Shown piece by piece: positions 10,290 through 20,639 of a stretch of DNA of 64,000 nucleotides (positions are counted from its first letter, which is position 1; every line of letters starts with the position of its first letter). The notes under the pieces were generated by a model that was not told where the DNA came from, ran no database searches, and saw only the letters and a program-made list of their open reading frames with translations. The stretch spans positions 55,997-119,996 of the forward strand of contig FWWN02000635.1 in assembly GCA_900175165.2 (NCBI GenBank). Direction: 5' to 3'. The position numbers and the translations under genes are program-made. The DNA is from Rhizomucor pusillus. Lineage: Eukaryota > Mucoromycota > Mucoromycetes > Mucorales > Lichtheimiaceae.

Positions 10290-10960
10290 TGGAAATTAGT
10301 GGGGTATCCGTATCAATACCGTTAATTTTGCTGGGTGGCTGCAGGTCTTTTATGATTACCTCTTCATGGCCCACGGCTGCTTCTATGTGGGCTCATCACA
10401 GCAAGCCTGGCTTGGTCGTCTCTAGCATGCTCCAACCATTCTTTAATCTTATACAATAATGATTGCATTTTTTGCTTCACATTGATAGGCTTCTCATGGC
10501 TGACTGGTGAAACTTCTCCAAACTCTGGCTTGTTCTCTACCGTTAGACTTCAGCAAGTACGAGGTTAGCTTACAAAGCATAGTGTTAACATGTATGGACG
10601 GCAACTGTACCTTCTGTATGAGGACAAGTAACCATCGGGATGGCATTACATTAAGAAGTATAGCTCCAATTGCGGGCAGTTGATGACAGCAGGGAATATT
10701 CTAATTGAATCGTATTTCGCAATTGCACTTTTCGAGATCCTGCTCGCTTTCTTTTGAAACTACTGGCTTGACAAGCTCCTTCTTAATAGCTTTAATTGCA
10801 AAGCGACAAACTTTGCCGACCAGGCTTTTTATCCTTTCTTCACGATCTTTTGCAACAAAATAATCAAAATGATAGCAGTTAATCCAATTAGATTCAATAG
10901 TCTTGTGAGATAAAAAAGCAAGGTCATCATTGCCCCGGCGCGTGGCAAAGTTTCAGCGTG
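10290..10960 (-). pseudogene. Mutator-like (MULE) transposase relic with SWIM zinc finger
   Basis: On the minus strand a helical region (REERIKSLVGKVCRFAIKAI) is followed by a SWIM-type finger: CNCEIRFN, an in-frame TAG (10701-10703), then NIPCCHQLP and a terminal RWLL. The C-x-C-(n)-C-x-H order and the LPCxH context are those of the SWIM finger that follows the DDE domain in MULE/FAR1-like transposases. Further on (about 10490-10340) another coding-like stretch (INVKQKMQSLLYKIKEWLEHA) ends at a stop and resumes in another frame (KDLQPPSKINGIDTDTP). With the OTU segment this forms one degraded element of at least 1.9 kb. The DDE catalytic domain and terminal inverted repeats were not found. 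Confidence 0.65.
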
Positions 10961-12368
10961 GAGCGCCCAAACAGGAAAAGGACGACACGAATTTATTATT
11001 TGGAAATAAGTACTAGATAAGAACAAATCAAAGATATAAAATAGCTAAACAGGAATATTCCTGCGCCTTCTCCCGGATTATATGTTTGCTGGCTGTCTTT
11101 TGCTTTCCAATACATACGTATGCAAGTTGGTATTGGCGCTTAAGTAACGCCCCGTTTACAATGCCTCTAGTTCAATTTCCGTGCGTTGGCACTGTTTTCA
11201 TTAATTTGTAATCAATCCATCTTGCTAGCACTGTAAATTGCAGACAAAACTTAAAAACATCAATCCGGCACTGCCAGCTGTCCGTCCTGATGTTGTAACA
11301 TCCAAGTCTCCATTCCAGCACCTAACAAAGCAGCCCGTGCCTTCCTCCCATTCGCCGGAAGTCAGCCAATATAAGCAGTTCTGATCAAGCAGCAATATAT
11401 GAAAACTACTAATACCAGAACAACAGTGTGGTTGCAGACCATCTTCCATAACAAACCAACAAGTTTCTGCTCTAGTTTACTATCAGCCACAAATGCCGCC
11501 GAGGTCAATAAACTATGGAGTCAGATGATATCATGGAACATAAACCCAATGTAGCATTAATAATCCCATCATCCTCCTTGCATAGTCCTTTCCAGCAACA
11601 ACATGTATATCTTTTTTCCACCAAGTACTTTGTATAGTTCAGATATCCCTTCTAAAAAAAGAAAAAAGAAATCAGAACTGCAGAGTGTATTTGTGTCCCA
11701 ACAACAAATCATACTGCGCAATCTCTGCGCAGAAAGACGTTCTTTTAAACAACGCCCCAGATTAGTCTACATACTATTTAAAAGGAATATAACAAGAAGG
11801 ACATACAGGTACTAAAAATGATAGCTAATTCAACGTTGAAAATTTAGCATCAAACCAGTCTACAGCATTAAACAGAACGGATAGCAGCAAGTATTCAACG
11901 GCTACCTTCGTGACTCTTGAAGTTAGTAAACATGCCATGCCCAAAGGGTGAAAGATCTACCTTTATAACTGCCCGACATCGCCTCACAAAGTATAGATGG
12001 CCAGGAAGGGCAGAACTTCAGCTCTAACTTCCAGCAAGTATCAGAGTACAACCCCCAAGCCATGCTGCTTCGCCGAGGGAACCTTCCATACAGCCCGTTC
12101 GTATGCGATCAATCGCCTGCTTGCTTTTAGCCATCCGCTGGCTCAGGCATCCCAAAGCATCCCGCTTCTAACGCATAGGCCCTCCTCCGTTCTGACAGAG
12201 AAGCTGTTTAGCAGCATTAAACAGAGCGGACAACGGCAAGTTTACGCATTAGTGAATCCGCTGAGTCTAGGCCTGACGCGGCAGGGGAGACCACGCTGTT
12301 GACAGTCCGCACCAGTTGCGAATGAATGGTCTTTCTCCAGACCTTTTTTCCGCCTACCGACTGTAAAA
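10961..12368. other. Accessory region without supportable gene
   Basis: Probably holds the eroded 5' part of the Mutator-like element and other debris. Two short related segments (about 11862-11892 and 12211-12241, sharing a cagcattaaacaga core) are present. An open frame at 11997-12302 has no recognisable family. Nothing here can be annotated with confidence. Confidence 0.5.
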
Positions 12369-13911
12369 ATGTCGAAAAGAAAAGATCCCGAAGATATCGC
12401 TGAAGAGATTATTAATAATGCAACTGGAGCCTACACTCCGGATGCAGCTTCGGTACACAAGCGCGTGATGGCAAGAATCGAGAACAATAGCGATGTCAAA
12501 ACAGTGCAAACATCATCGCAGTCGTCATCCTCGGCACCGTGACTGTCTTTCAAGGAACAAGATGATGTGTACGTTAAAAACCAAACTGAATCGGTCGGAA
12601 CGCTGCTGAAGTGGCATGCCTTCCGAGGTTACAATGTTTACAAGAACCTCGACTACACACAAAAAATGGCAGTATGGTAAAAATTGGTGCAACATGCCAG
12701 CTGGTGCGAACTAATAAATCTCATCTTCAAATAGCTGCAAAGAAGGTCATATGACATTTCTTCGAGATGGCTGGGCCGATCTCATTCGCCAATTTCCTTC
12801 GAAGATTGAACTGTTACCATTGGCAAGCCTGATCGATAACAATACAATCAAGATCTGAAGCAGATAGAGCAGTTAGCGATGTCAAAAAAGAAAGACGCAT
12901 ACAAGAAAGCTCGTGAGGGAGAGCTCAAACAGTCTGATCTCGAAGCTCGAGTCATGAAAATATATGCAACCGTGTACGTTTGTTAAGACAATCGCAGCGG
13001 TCGTAGCATGATAATAACTACTCCATTTATAGGATCGATACATTTGTCTACAAAAACAAAATCAACGGCCTTAAATCAATGACTGAATATGACACTATAA
13101 TCAAACTATGGGGACAGGTCTTTGAAATCCATTTTGAGGATTCAGATATCCAACTGATTTGGCACCGCTTCCTGAAAGCTTAAGCAGTTGACTGCTACGG
13201 TTTCGACTGCAGGCAGTGATCTAAACAGCAATATATTTCTTTCGCAGGGAAGAGTCTGAAATCCCACGTTTACATTACGATGAAGAACCGAAAGGACCTG
13301 AAGCCAGTTTTAAGGTTGACCTTCGTCTTGTTTTAAAACGAGAGCGAACTCTTCACGACCTTGCTGTGGCTGAGTTTGCAAGATATTTCAGATCAAGGAA
13401 ATTACGGCACGATCACGCCAAGCTTCTGGTAGAGGCTAAGGAAGTCGCAGATCGAACGTTCTCTGCTGGTTGCGACTCTCACCAGGTACTTGTACCTGTA
13501 ATTCAGATATGTGGTAGGCTTGGTTTCCATGAATAGAATATAATACATCTGGTAATCACGTCTGCCAGGCTTGAAGGCGGATTTCGTCAGTTTGGAGCTC
13601 ACCCGCAACTGACTATACATTGCACGACCGGTCTGCACGTTCCATTTCCCCGCTGGCCTGCATGAGATATCCGAACTACGAGAGAAACACTGGGAGCGTT
13701 GCTAGCATTCAAGGAAAAAGTTGATCATCTCGCGAATCTCTACGAGATAAAACTGAACAATAGTCGCGACTCGTTCAGTAAAGAGTTCTCTCGACGTTCG
13801 CCATCACCCAAGCCAAAAGTATTGTCATGGCGACGACCTACCTGGTGGTTTGCTGGCCCCGACGTTCCACCACCCCCATCAATTTCCGCTGTCTTCGGTC
13901 AGCGATGATAT
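12369..13911 (+). pseudogene. Broken copy of an orphan, probably lineage-specific gene family
   Basis: Reads MSKRKDPEDIAEEIINNATG from 12369, a TGA at 12541-12543, then LSFKEQDDVYVKNQTE. A credible intron (12679-12734) follows, then CKEGHMTFLRDGWADL. A frameshift near 12845-12860 leads into DLKQIEQLAMSKKKDAYKKA. Another intron (about 12975-13032) precedes IDTFVYKNKINGLKSMTEYD with the motif IKLWGQVFEIHF, and a TAA follows at about 13181. Later blocks are FKVDLRLVLKRE...AVAEFARYFRSR...LLVEAKEVAD, VPVIQICGRLGF, then LLAFKEKVDHLANLYEIK and a proline-rich end (GPDVPPPPS). From memory, proteins with this order of blocks are expanded in Mucorales and have unknown function. At least three lesions make this copy non-functional. 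Confidence 0.6.
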
Positions 13912-14283
13912 CGTTTTATATTGTATATATTATGGTTGACGATGATACGCGACCTTCGATCGCATGGAAACTGCACCAGCAAACTTTTGTCAACACTGAA
14001 TTGCAGCCGCTGAATAGACTTCTAGCCAAAAATCAAGCATTACTAAATCTGAAGTAGCTAGTTACGCTAACACAACTTATGTACACATTAGTCCTTGTTC
14101 CATTTCTACCTTTCCTCTCCTATTTCTCTGTTTTTCTCACTATCAGTGCTACATTTGTTCGTTACTTTCTTTATTCGCACTGGCCATTCATTCACAAAAT
14201 AGAATTCGGCAGTAATTGGAGCTTCATTTTTATTTTCACAATCGACGACGATGACGGACTGCAGATAGGCAGAATACCACATT
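13912..14283. other. Intergenic, convergent between pseudogene and nitronate monooxygenase
   Basis: AT-rich spacer containing the 3' flank of the nitronate monooxygenase gene. No coding signal seen. Confidence 0.6.
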
Positions 14284-15441
14284 CTAGTGATTCGCTGCGG
14301 CAAACGCCTCAATGTCGGTGACTAACTTTTGCATGATCTCTGCACTTGGAAGAGTTCCATTTTCCGAGTATTTTCCAGCCTCTTTCGAATTTGTGCCCGA
14401 CCAAAGCATCATGAAATTTGAATCCTTGTTTTGGTTAGCATAAGCGACGATGTCTTTAGTTCGAGCAGAGTGGATGTCATATGATGGCACGTGCGCGGTA
14501 ACTTGATCCATGCGAACCATAAACTCGTTGGGATATCCCCGTGCAAACCGACCGGACAAACCTCTAGTGAGACGAGTCGATTTGGGGGATTCTAACAGTA
14601 CATGTCGATACACGTCTGGCGTCGAGGATTCGGCTGAAAGCATGAACAGCGTGCCTAGGCAGACGGCATCCGCCTTCCAATCGAACAATGCTCTCGCAGC
14701 ATCGTTGCCGTTACTGAGACCGCCTGCAGCGATGAGAGGTATGTCGGAGGAACCTCGAGCCGCAAATGCAGCGCGGATTTCTTTGAGCAGCTGCTCGGTG
14801 GGTAGTTGCTTTTCCATGCTGCCTTTCAGGAACGCACCTCGATGGCCACCAGCTTCAATTCCTTGTGCGACTATCGCATCCGCCTCCTTCCGTGAAGATT
14901 CAGAAGCAGTGCTGTTCAGACCAGCGATTGTTAATGCTTCTTCGACTGTCGTCGCTGTACCGATGAGATACACTCCGGCGTTCCGCAGGCGATCTACATC
15001 ATCTTTGGGCAGGAGACCAAATGTAAATGACACTACAGGAACACGCTCTTCAAGTATAACAGCTATCTGGTTCTCGAGCGGTGGAGAGCGCATAGTATAG
15101 CTGGAGGGCTTTGGCAGATTTAACTCGCCGCGTATCACATCTAGGACTTGATCTACTTTAGGATATTCGCCTTGTAGCTCTGCAGAGGTAGGTGGAGGTT
15201 CTCGAGCGAAGAGGTTTACTGCAAAAGGTTGCTTGGTTTTCTGCTTAATAGCCCGTACAGCTTCCCTCATTGCGTCAGGAGACATCATGGCGGCACCTAA
15301 GGATCCTAAACCGCCTGCGTTGCTGACAGAGGCGACGAGTTCAGGTGTCGTGTGCCCTGCACAGGGAGCTTGGATTATTGGAAGACTTATACGCAATGCC
15401 CGCGTAAGTGGAGTCGCTAACAGGGAGTTGGCGACTGTCAT
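14284..15441 (-). CDS. Nitronate monooxygenase (2-nitropropane dioxygenase family)
   Basis: A single uninterrupted exon of 385 residues. The FMN-dependent TIM-barrel enzyme oxidises nitronates such as propionate-3-nitronate, detoxifying nitro compounds. Visible features: N-terminal LPIIQAPCAGHTTPELVASV, ASVSNAGGLGSLGAA, the glycine-rich phosphate-binding region IPLIAAGGLSNGNDAARAL, AVCLGTLFMLSAES, and the loop IEAGGHRGAF, whose His corresponds to the catalytic base of class I enzymes. The length is typical. The start at 15441 places the conserved beta-1 strand about 18 residues in, so there is no targeting signal and a cytosolic enzyme is inferred. It is one of the few intron-less genes in the window and has ordinary codon usage. 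Confidence 0.92.
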   Translation of the reverse strand: MTVANSLLATPLTRALRISLPIIQAPCAGHTTPELVASVSNAGGLGSLGAAMMSPDAMREAVRAIKQKTKQPFAVNLFAREPPPTSAELQGEYPKVDQVLDVIRGELNLPKPSSYTMRSPPLENQIAVILEERVPVVSFTFGLLPKDDVDRLRNAGVYLIGTATTVEEALTIAGLNSTASESSRKEADAIVAQGIEAGGHRGAFLKGSMEKQLPTEQLLKEIRAAFAARGSSDIPLIAAGGLSNGNDAARALFDWKADAVCLGTLFMLSAESSTPDVYRHVLLESPKSTRLTRGLSGRFARGYPNEFMVRMDQVTAHVPSYDIHSARTKDIVAYANQNKDSNFMMLWSGTNSKEAGKYSENGTLPSAEIMQKLVTDIEAFAAANH

Positions 15442-16147
15442 TGTTGTCGAATGAACGTCTTGCGCAGTAGAGGTTCGTTGACGAGGTACGGCATATGCGG
15501 AAACGGGTGTCTCCGGGCGGATTCCGAAACAAAGTTCATGCCGCAGTTATATATTTCTCTATTATAAGCAATTCTGTGAGCAGACTATCACATATAATAT
15601 TTTTCAAAGTTCATTAAAAAGTTTCAAAGACTCTGGAGCGCTTGTTATCCGCTCTTGAAGGAGGCATGCTAAAGACACCAGCCAGCATTGCCCCATCTAT
15701 ATCAAGGAATCGCCGTTTGTAATTAGACGGCAAGAATTCCACGAAGATATGATGAAGTCCTGGTATCCAAATTTTCTTGAATCTGCTGTGCTAACCGATG
15801 CTTATTATGGTACTGTTGCAGAATACTTATATCACAATGCACTGCGAGGGTTCAGATAGAGGATACATAGAGCATGCCCGGATCTTCCAAAAGTTTTGAA
15901 ATAACAGGTTTCGACTACATATTATTGGAACTCCTGTAGAAGATAGTTTAAAGATTACAGTTAAGAACATATAGCAAAAAAGAACCAAAATAGGAAAAGG
16001 GGGTGCTGCTACAGAAGAAAGTTACATGACCGACAACGACGGTTGTTCGTAAGTATATATAGGACAAGCTTTTGAAATAAGGGGCTGGGATTGCAATGCA
16101 TTTTGTCATATCTCCTTGTCTTTTCTTTATATCTTTCTGGGTTTTTT
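15442..16147. other. Intergenic, upstream of nitronate monooxygenase
   Basis: About 700 bp with the nitronate monooxygenase promoter and the 3' flank of the TMEM135-like gene. No additional gene supported. Confidence 0.6.
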
Positions 16148-18238
16148 TTAGTTCTGTCCAAAGAATCGGGTCATGACAGCCAAGTAGTGAGAGCTAATGG
16201 TATCCTTATCATTTTGATACATGGTCATCAAGGTGCCCATGGCCAACATGAAAAGACCCACATCGCCGTAAGGCAAGCTTCGTGCATATCCGCGTTTCAC
16301 AGCAACTTTCCACCAGGATTCCATGGCTCGTGTAAGACAGTAGAGACCCAGTTCTGATATTTACAGTTAGCTCATCCTGGAATTTTTTTCTCGGTTTAAA
16401 CGACTTACCTAGTTGACGGCCGCGCGCTTCCAAAAATGTCATGGCACCACCGACACCGCCTGTTACCATGTATATCCAGTGTCTTTCCTTTCCGACGATA
16501 GGTCGCAGTGTGCAGGGAGTGCAATATGCCATGGTCACATACATGGCTAGGAAGAATCCTGATCGCGCGCAAGAGTATAGGAATTTACTCAATACGGTGC
16601 CAGGTCTAAGTAAAATCGTGGTATTAATTTTTGGAACCGCCGATACCAGTAAAGAAGCCAAGCTAGAACTTACTGGGTCTTCATCTGTGCCGACCTAAAG
16701 ACAAGCGTCATGATCTACCAGAAATATAGGAAGCAGCATGGTATTAGCGACAGAAATAGATTCATCTAACCTTCTCCTATCTTTTCATAAACTAGTAGTA
16801 TACTTACCACATTCAGAGGGACATAAAGCTTGAGTGCTCGGATATACTCATCGCGGAAAAGATTGAGCTTATCACGAGAACAGCTCGGCTCCAAGGGATG
16901 TTGCAGAGCGCACATGATATATTTGTGCCGGATATTTGGTGGAATGATGGTGGCAACGTTGGAGCTGACATTCTTCGCGATAAATTCACGGCTGGTCGTT
17001 CCTTCTGGCATACAGATAGGTCCGGTATCCTGAGACAATTTGTCGACAGTTTCTCCAATGGTATGTGCCAGGGGCGAAGCCATCTTTCCAAACTTGCCTT
17101 TCCATCCAGAGTGAGTAAGCAAGAATCCAAAGTAGGATTTAGGAAGCGTATCGGCATGGAAAAGGAATGCGTAAATAATTTGTACGTTGGCAATCACCAT
17201 GACAAAAACACCGGCCCAGCGTTGCAGGAATTTGGCAAGGTGATCATCCCACTTCTTTTTCACGACCAGTTGCCGAGGCTCGTCGGGAGCGAATCCCTCG
17301 CGATCGATTTTCTCTTTGAGTTCTGCTAGCTCTCTTTTGGCTCTGGCTTTTCGCGCTATGGCCCATTGTTTCATCAAAAAGGCACCGGTGAACTGGATGG
17401 CTCGTGTGAGGAGATACATCATAATGGACTGACGCCGCCGTTTATCCTTGTCAATTATGAGCGACAGGCCGGCAACAGCACCGGCAACAAAAGCATTCAG
17501 ACGATCTGCGTTGGGGTCAGCGCTTTTACGTATACGGCGCATGAGACATAGTACACCTTTGTAGCTGCTCAGGAAGGTGCTCAAGAACAATGCAAACATT
17601 GCTGTATCCCTAGCAACCATTGTACACAGAGCACGCGTTAACATCAAACTCGTTACATATTTCACAACAGTATCAACGCGATATTTACCTTCCAGCAACT
17701 TGTCGCAAGATCCCAGGGCTTTTACATAAAGAGGTGGTATTAAGTAAGCGGTAATTGATTTTGTCTGCCAACTGTGTGGTGGTTCAGACCAAGCTTTCCT
17801 TACCGTTTGAAGACCTTGCCCGTCAACAACGGCGGCAAAATGCCCAACAAATACTTGATGCTGTAGCCAACCACAAACGCTTTCAGAAATCCTCGTACCC
17901 AGTTCTGGGTGCACGTTTTCCCTTCATGCTGACAATACTTGGCGCCACGCAACTGTTTCTCTCTGGCGGCGGCTTCCAGTTGCAAACGTGTCAAGTTTTG
18001 GCTTCAATGAAAGGACGGTCAGGCACAGCTTCTTCTAGTTGATACTACGTAGGTGGGTTTTTCTGGCGCTGTGTCGTGCCTACCTGCTCAGCCGTTTCAG
18101 CTTGTCCTGGAATGAACGAATGGAGGCCAGGACGGCCTCAGTCTCCTTGTCAGTCAGGAGCTTCGAGATAATTTGGGCCAAGCTCTCTACAAAGTTTTCA
18201 TAGTATGAGGGTGGCAAGGCTGGCATGCCGGAGGACAT
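16148..18238 (-). CDS. TMEM135-like multi-pass membrane protein
   Basis: Seven exons (18238-18084, 18001-17804, 17718-17689, 17609-16808, 16714-16674, 16605-16409, 16353-16148) give 542 residues. The N-terminal part has the Cys-containing CQHEGKTCTQNWVRGFLKAF block of the TMEM135 N-terminal domain, then GRDTAMFALFLSTFLSSYKG, NAFVAGAVAGLSLII, a long charged insert, HSGWKGKFG, and a C-terminal half ending ELGLYCLTRAMESWW and GDVGLFMLAMGTLMTMYQ. TMEM135 relatives act at peroxisomes, mitochondria and lipid droplets in lipid and cholesterol handling; the fungal role is not established. Exon 3 is only 30 nt. Its inclusion splits what would be a 194-nt intron into two typical ones (85 and 79 nt) and produces the GRD typical before this helix. 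Skipping it is also in frame. Confidence 0.85.
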
Positions 18239-18847
18239 TGCAGTTGAGGAGGGAGGGAGGGGAAAGGAAAGGATACAGACAGAGACAGAAAAAGTAAGCG
18301 TACGATTTTCCTGCGAAAAAAGTCAATGCGTCGGAGGGGAAGCCCCACCAAGTCAAGTCAGATCACATGAAAAAACCCAACAGAAGAACTGCTGCTGCTG
18401 CGACCTAACCTGGTGGATCTGATTCCTTAGCAACCTCCCATTGAATACCCGGTGTACATCACACGAACATCTAAGCCATTGAAATTATTGTTGCTATGCA
18501 ACCCATGCATGGTTGCGATGGGTACCTGCAGATCATACACTGCTGCTTGTCAATAAATGAAAGCTTACTCTTTTGAGCGAATATGGCATTACATTAAATC
18601 CAGTTTTGGGGCGCCCTTGATCCTTCTCTCTATTGGGCAGAAATCAGCATCTTCCCATCCGACACACCGATGCCTTCATCTTTTTTTTTTGCAGTTCTTG
18701 GCTTCTGAAGATAGTAGTTTAAATAGACATCAAATGATTTGTTAGAGAATGTAGCAGAACATTGCAAACTGCGGGTATGTATTCGACAGACAGAGACTTT
18801 GTATTTACACGATTGACACTATGCATGCATGTTTTTTCTTTTTGTTC
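18239..18847. other. Intergenic, between TMEM135-like and bZIP genes
   Basis: Contains the TMEM135-like promoter (purine-rich 18245-18300 on the plus strand) and the bZIP 3' flank. No gene seen. Confidence 0.6.
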
Positions 18848-20639
18848 CTAGCGGCTTACAACTCGCGCCAACTTGCGTGCGCGCTCCTGTCCAGCAAGTT
18901 TCCGCCGTATATCCTTTTTAAGGCGCTTGTCGCTTCGTTCAATAGGCTTTCTATCAGCGTTGACAGTTTCGTTGGTAATCATTTGGGTATTTGGTCGGCA
19001 GAGCAAGTCGTCGTCAGGTACGAGTGAAGTAGCGTGCGGGCACTGAAACAAGTTGCTGTCGATGATACGAGAGCCGAGGACCTGGACATCAATTTGCAAG
19101 AATGTCGAATTGGCTTCAAACGGGGAAATTAGCGACAAAATCGGATTGCCGCTGTTGTTCAGGATATTGTCCGCCACGTCCTCGCTGTGTGACGAATCAT
19201 TTACAGGTGCAACCTGAGAGAACTCAGGGGAATACAAGTAAATTTGGGCTGGCGACGCTGCTGCTTCCGTTGCAGCAAGTTGTTGCGGCGGCCACTTCAT
19301 CAACTCTTGCGATGATCCTCTTTGTTGCCGTTGTTGTTGCTCCTGTTGCTTTGTCAGTTTACCCTCGAGCCAGTTTTGAAGTGCATGTGGCTGCACCGGA
19401 TCAATCAGTGCAAGGTCTTTGGTAGTCGTGGTACTCGGGCGCACAGGCGCGCTGTCCAACGTTGCCCGCGCTCGGTAAAATGACACATCCACAGAACTGC
19501 AAGAAATTCACCGCCGGTCAGCAAAACAAATAAACATCCATCGAGTTTACTTCTTCTCACCTCGAGCCTGCAAGAGACAAGGGCGGTGCAGTCCCTCCAC
19601 CAACAGTGAGTCGGTCAACAGTGCGTGCGGGCAAGGAGAAAAGTGCAAACGAGAAGAGCAGGATCTATTTTTTTGATCCTCAGAAAGTTAGCATGATGGT
19701 GAGAAAAATGCTAATCAGTGTACTTGCCATAAACACAACTCCCGTTGTCCTGCTGTTGTTGGTATGTTTGGTTGCGGCACCCGGTGCAACAGGTTCGTTG
19801 AGCCTCGTTCGTAACTCTTGATTCTCACGTTGTAAACTATCCACTTGTGCTTCTAGCATTGCAACTCTCTGCTTCAATTGTTCATTCTCTACAGAGAGAT
19901 TCTGGCGTTCCTGCTCCAGTTGATTGAGGTGCTCGCGTTTCCGTTTTCGAGACAACAGAGCTGCTGCTCGGTTTTTGATCAGTCGCTCTTGACGCTTGGC
20001 TATCGCTGCGGCTTTCTGTGCTTCCTCTGAATCTATCGAAGAATTCTGCCGTTGCTGTTGCGGCTGCTGCTGCTGCTGTTTCTGTGCTGAAGGTTGAGAT
20101 GGAATTGATGGTGGAGGTGGAGGAGAACTGGTATCGCTGGCTGTGGTATTCGTGTCTGCAGCAGGAGCAACGCTTACAGGCGGGAATGGGGCGTTTATGG
20201 CTGCAGGAGCAATGGGCTTGAGCGGTGCAGGTGCTATGCTAACATTGGAGTCTCGCTTCTTTCTCCCGCGCTTTTTTCGCGGTTGTTGTTCGCTGTCTGA
20301 CGAGGACGACGAGCCAGAACGATCGGGGGACGACAGCGCTTGAGGTACGTAGGCCGTTGGAGGTATAAACGGCTGGAAAAAGAGTTCTGGAGGCAAAGCC
20401 ATGGCAGCTGCAGCGGCTGCCTCGTTGTGTGCTGCAAACCAATGGTTGCTAGCACTGTCGTCAATGAGCGGTTGCGGTTTCATGTCATCGGTGGAGGATG
20501 TAGAGTAAGGCGGTGAAGGCGGATCGACTTTCAGGGCAGGCCAGTCTGTTGCCAGACAATCCGCATTCAGGTACGACATTAAAAAGTCGTCTTGATCGGC
20601 ATCGGATTCATTCTTGACAGGGACTTGTGGCGACGACAT
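18848..20639 (-). CDS. Membrane-tethered bZIP transcription factor (ATF6/CREB3-like)
   Basis: Three exons (20639-19728, 19664-19561, 19496-18848) give 554 residues. N-terminal acidic and Ser/Pro-rich activation region; a basic patch RKKRGRKKR at about 121-129; polyQ; bZIP at about 216-283 with NRAAALLSRKRKRE (N-x7-R) and a leucine zipper; then one hydrophobic segment at about 300-318 (GVVFM-ILLFSFALFSLPA); and a ~235-residue tail that would lie in the ER lumen. This is the layout of ATF6/CREB3 factors released by regulated proteolysis during ER stress. Intron 1 (19665-19727) is GC-AG (GCAAGT donor, TGCTAAC branch point). If it is retained, translation ends 17 codons later after a different hydrophobic stretch (STLISIFLTIMLTF). 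The membrane role is inferred from sequence only. Confidence 0.85.

Noticed and set aside
11997..12302. Plus-strand open frame of 101 codons before the orphan pseudogene
   Set aside because: No family motif, no splice partner, biased composition; lies among repeat debris.
14510..15100. Plus-strand open frame of 196 codons
   Set aside because: Wholly antisense to the nitronate monooxygenase gene; Ser/Arg-rich composition typical of a codon-mirror shadow.
17772..17803. A 32-nt intron in the TMEM135-like gene joining VFKR to WQTKSITAYL
   Set aside because: Shorter than workable fungal introns; the micro-exon model uses two normal-length introns and restores the GRDTAMF family block.
19665..19727. 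Ire1-type (Hac1/XBP1-like) unconventional intron in the bZIP mRNA
   Set aside because: The segment has a standard branch point and AG acceptor with a GCAAGT donor; paired CNG loops expected for Ire1 cleavage were not recognised.
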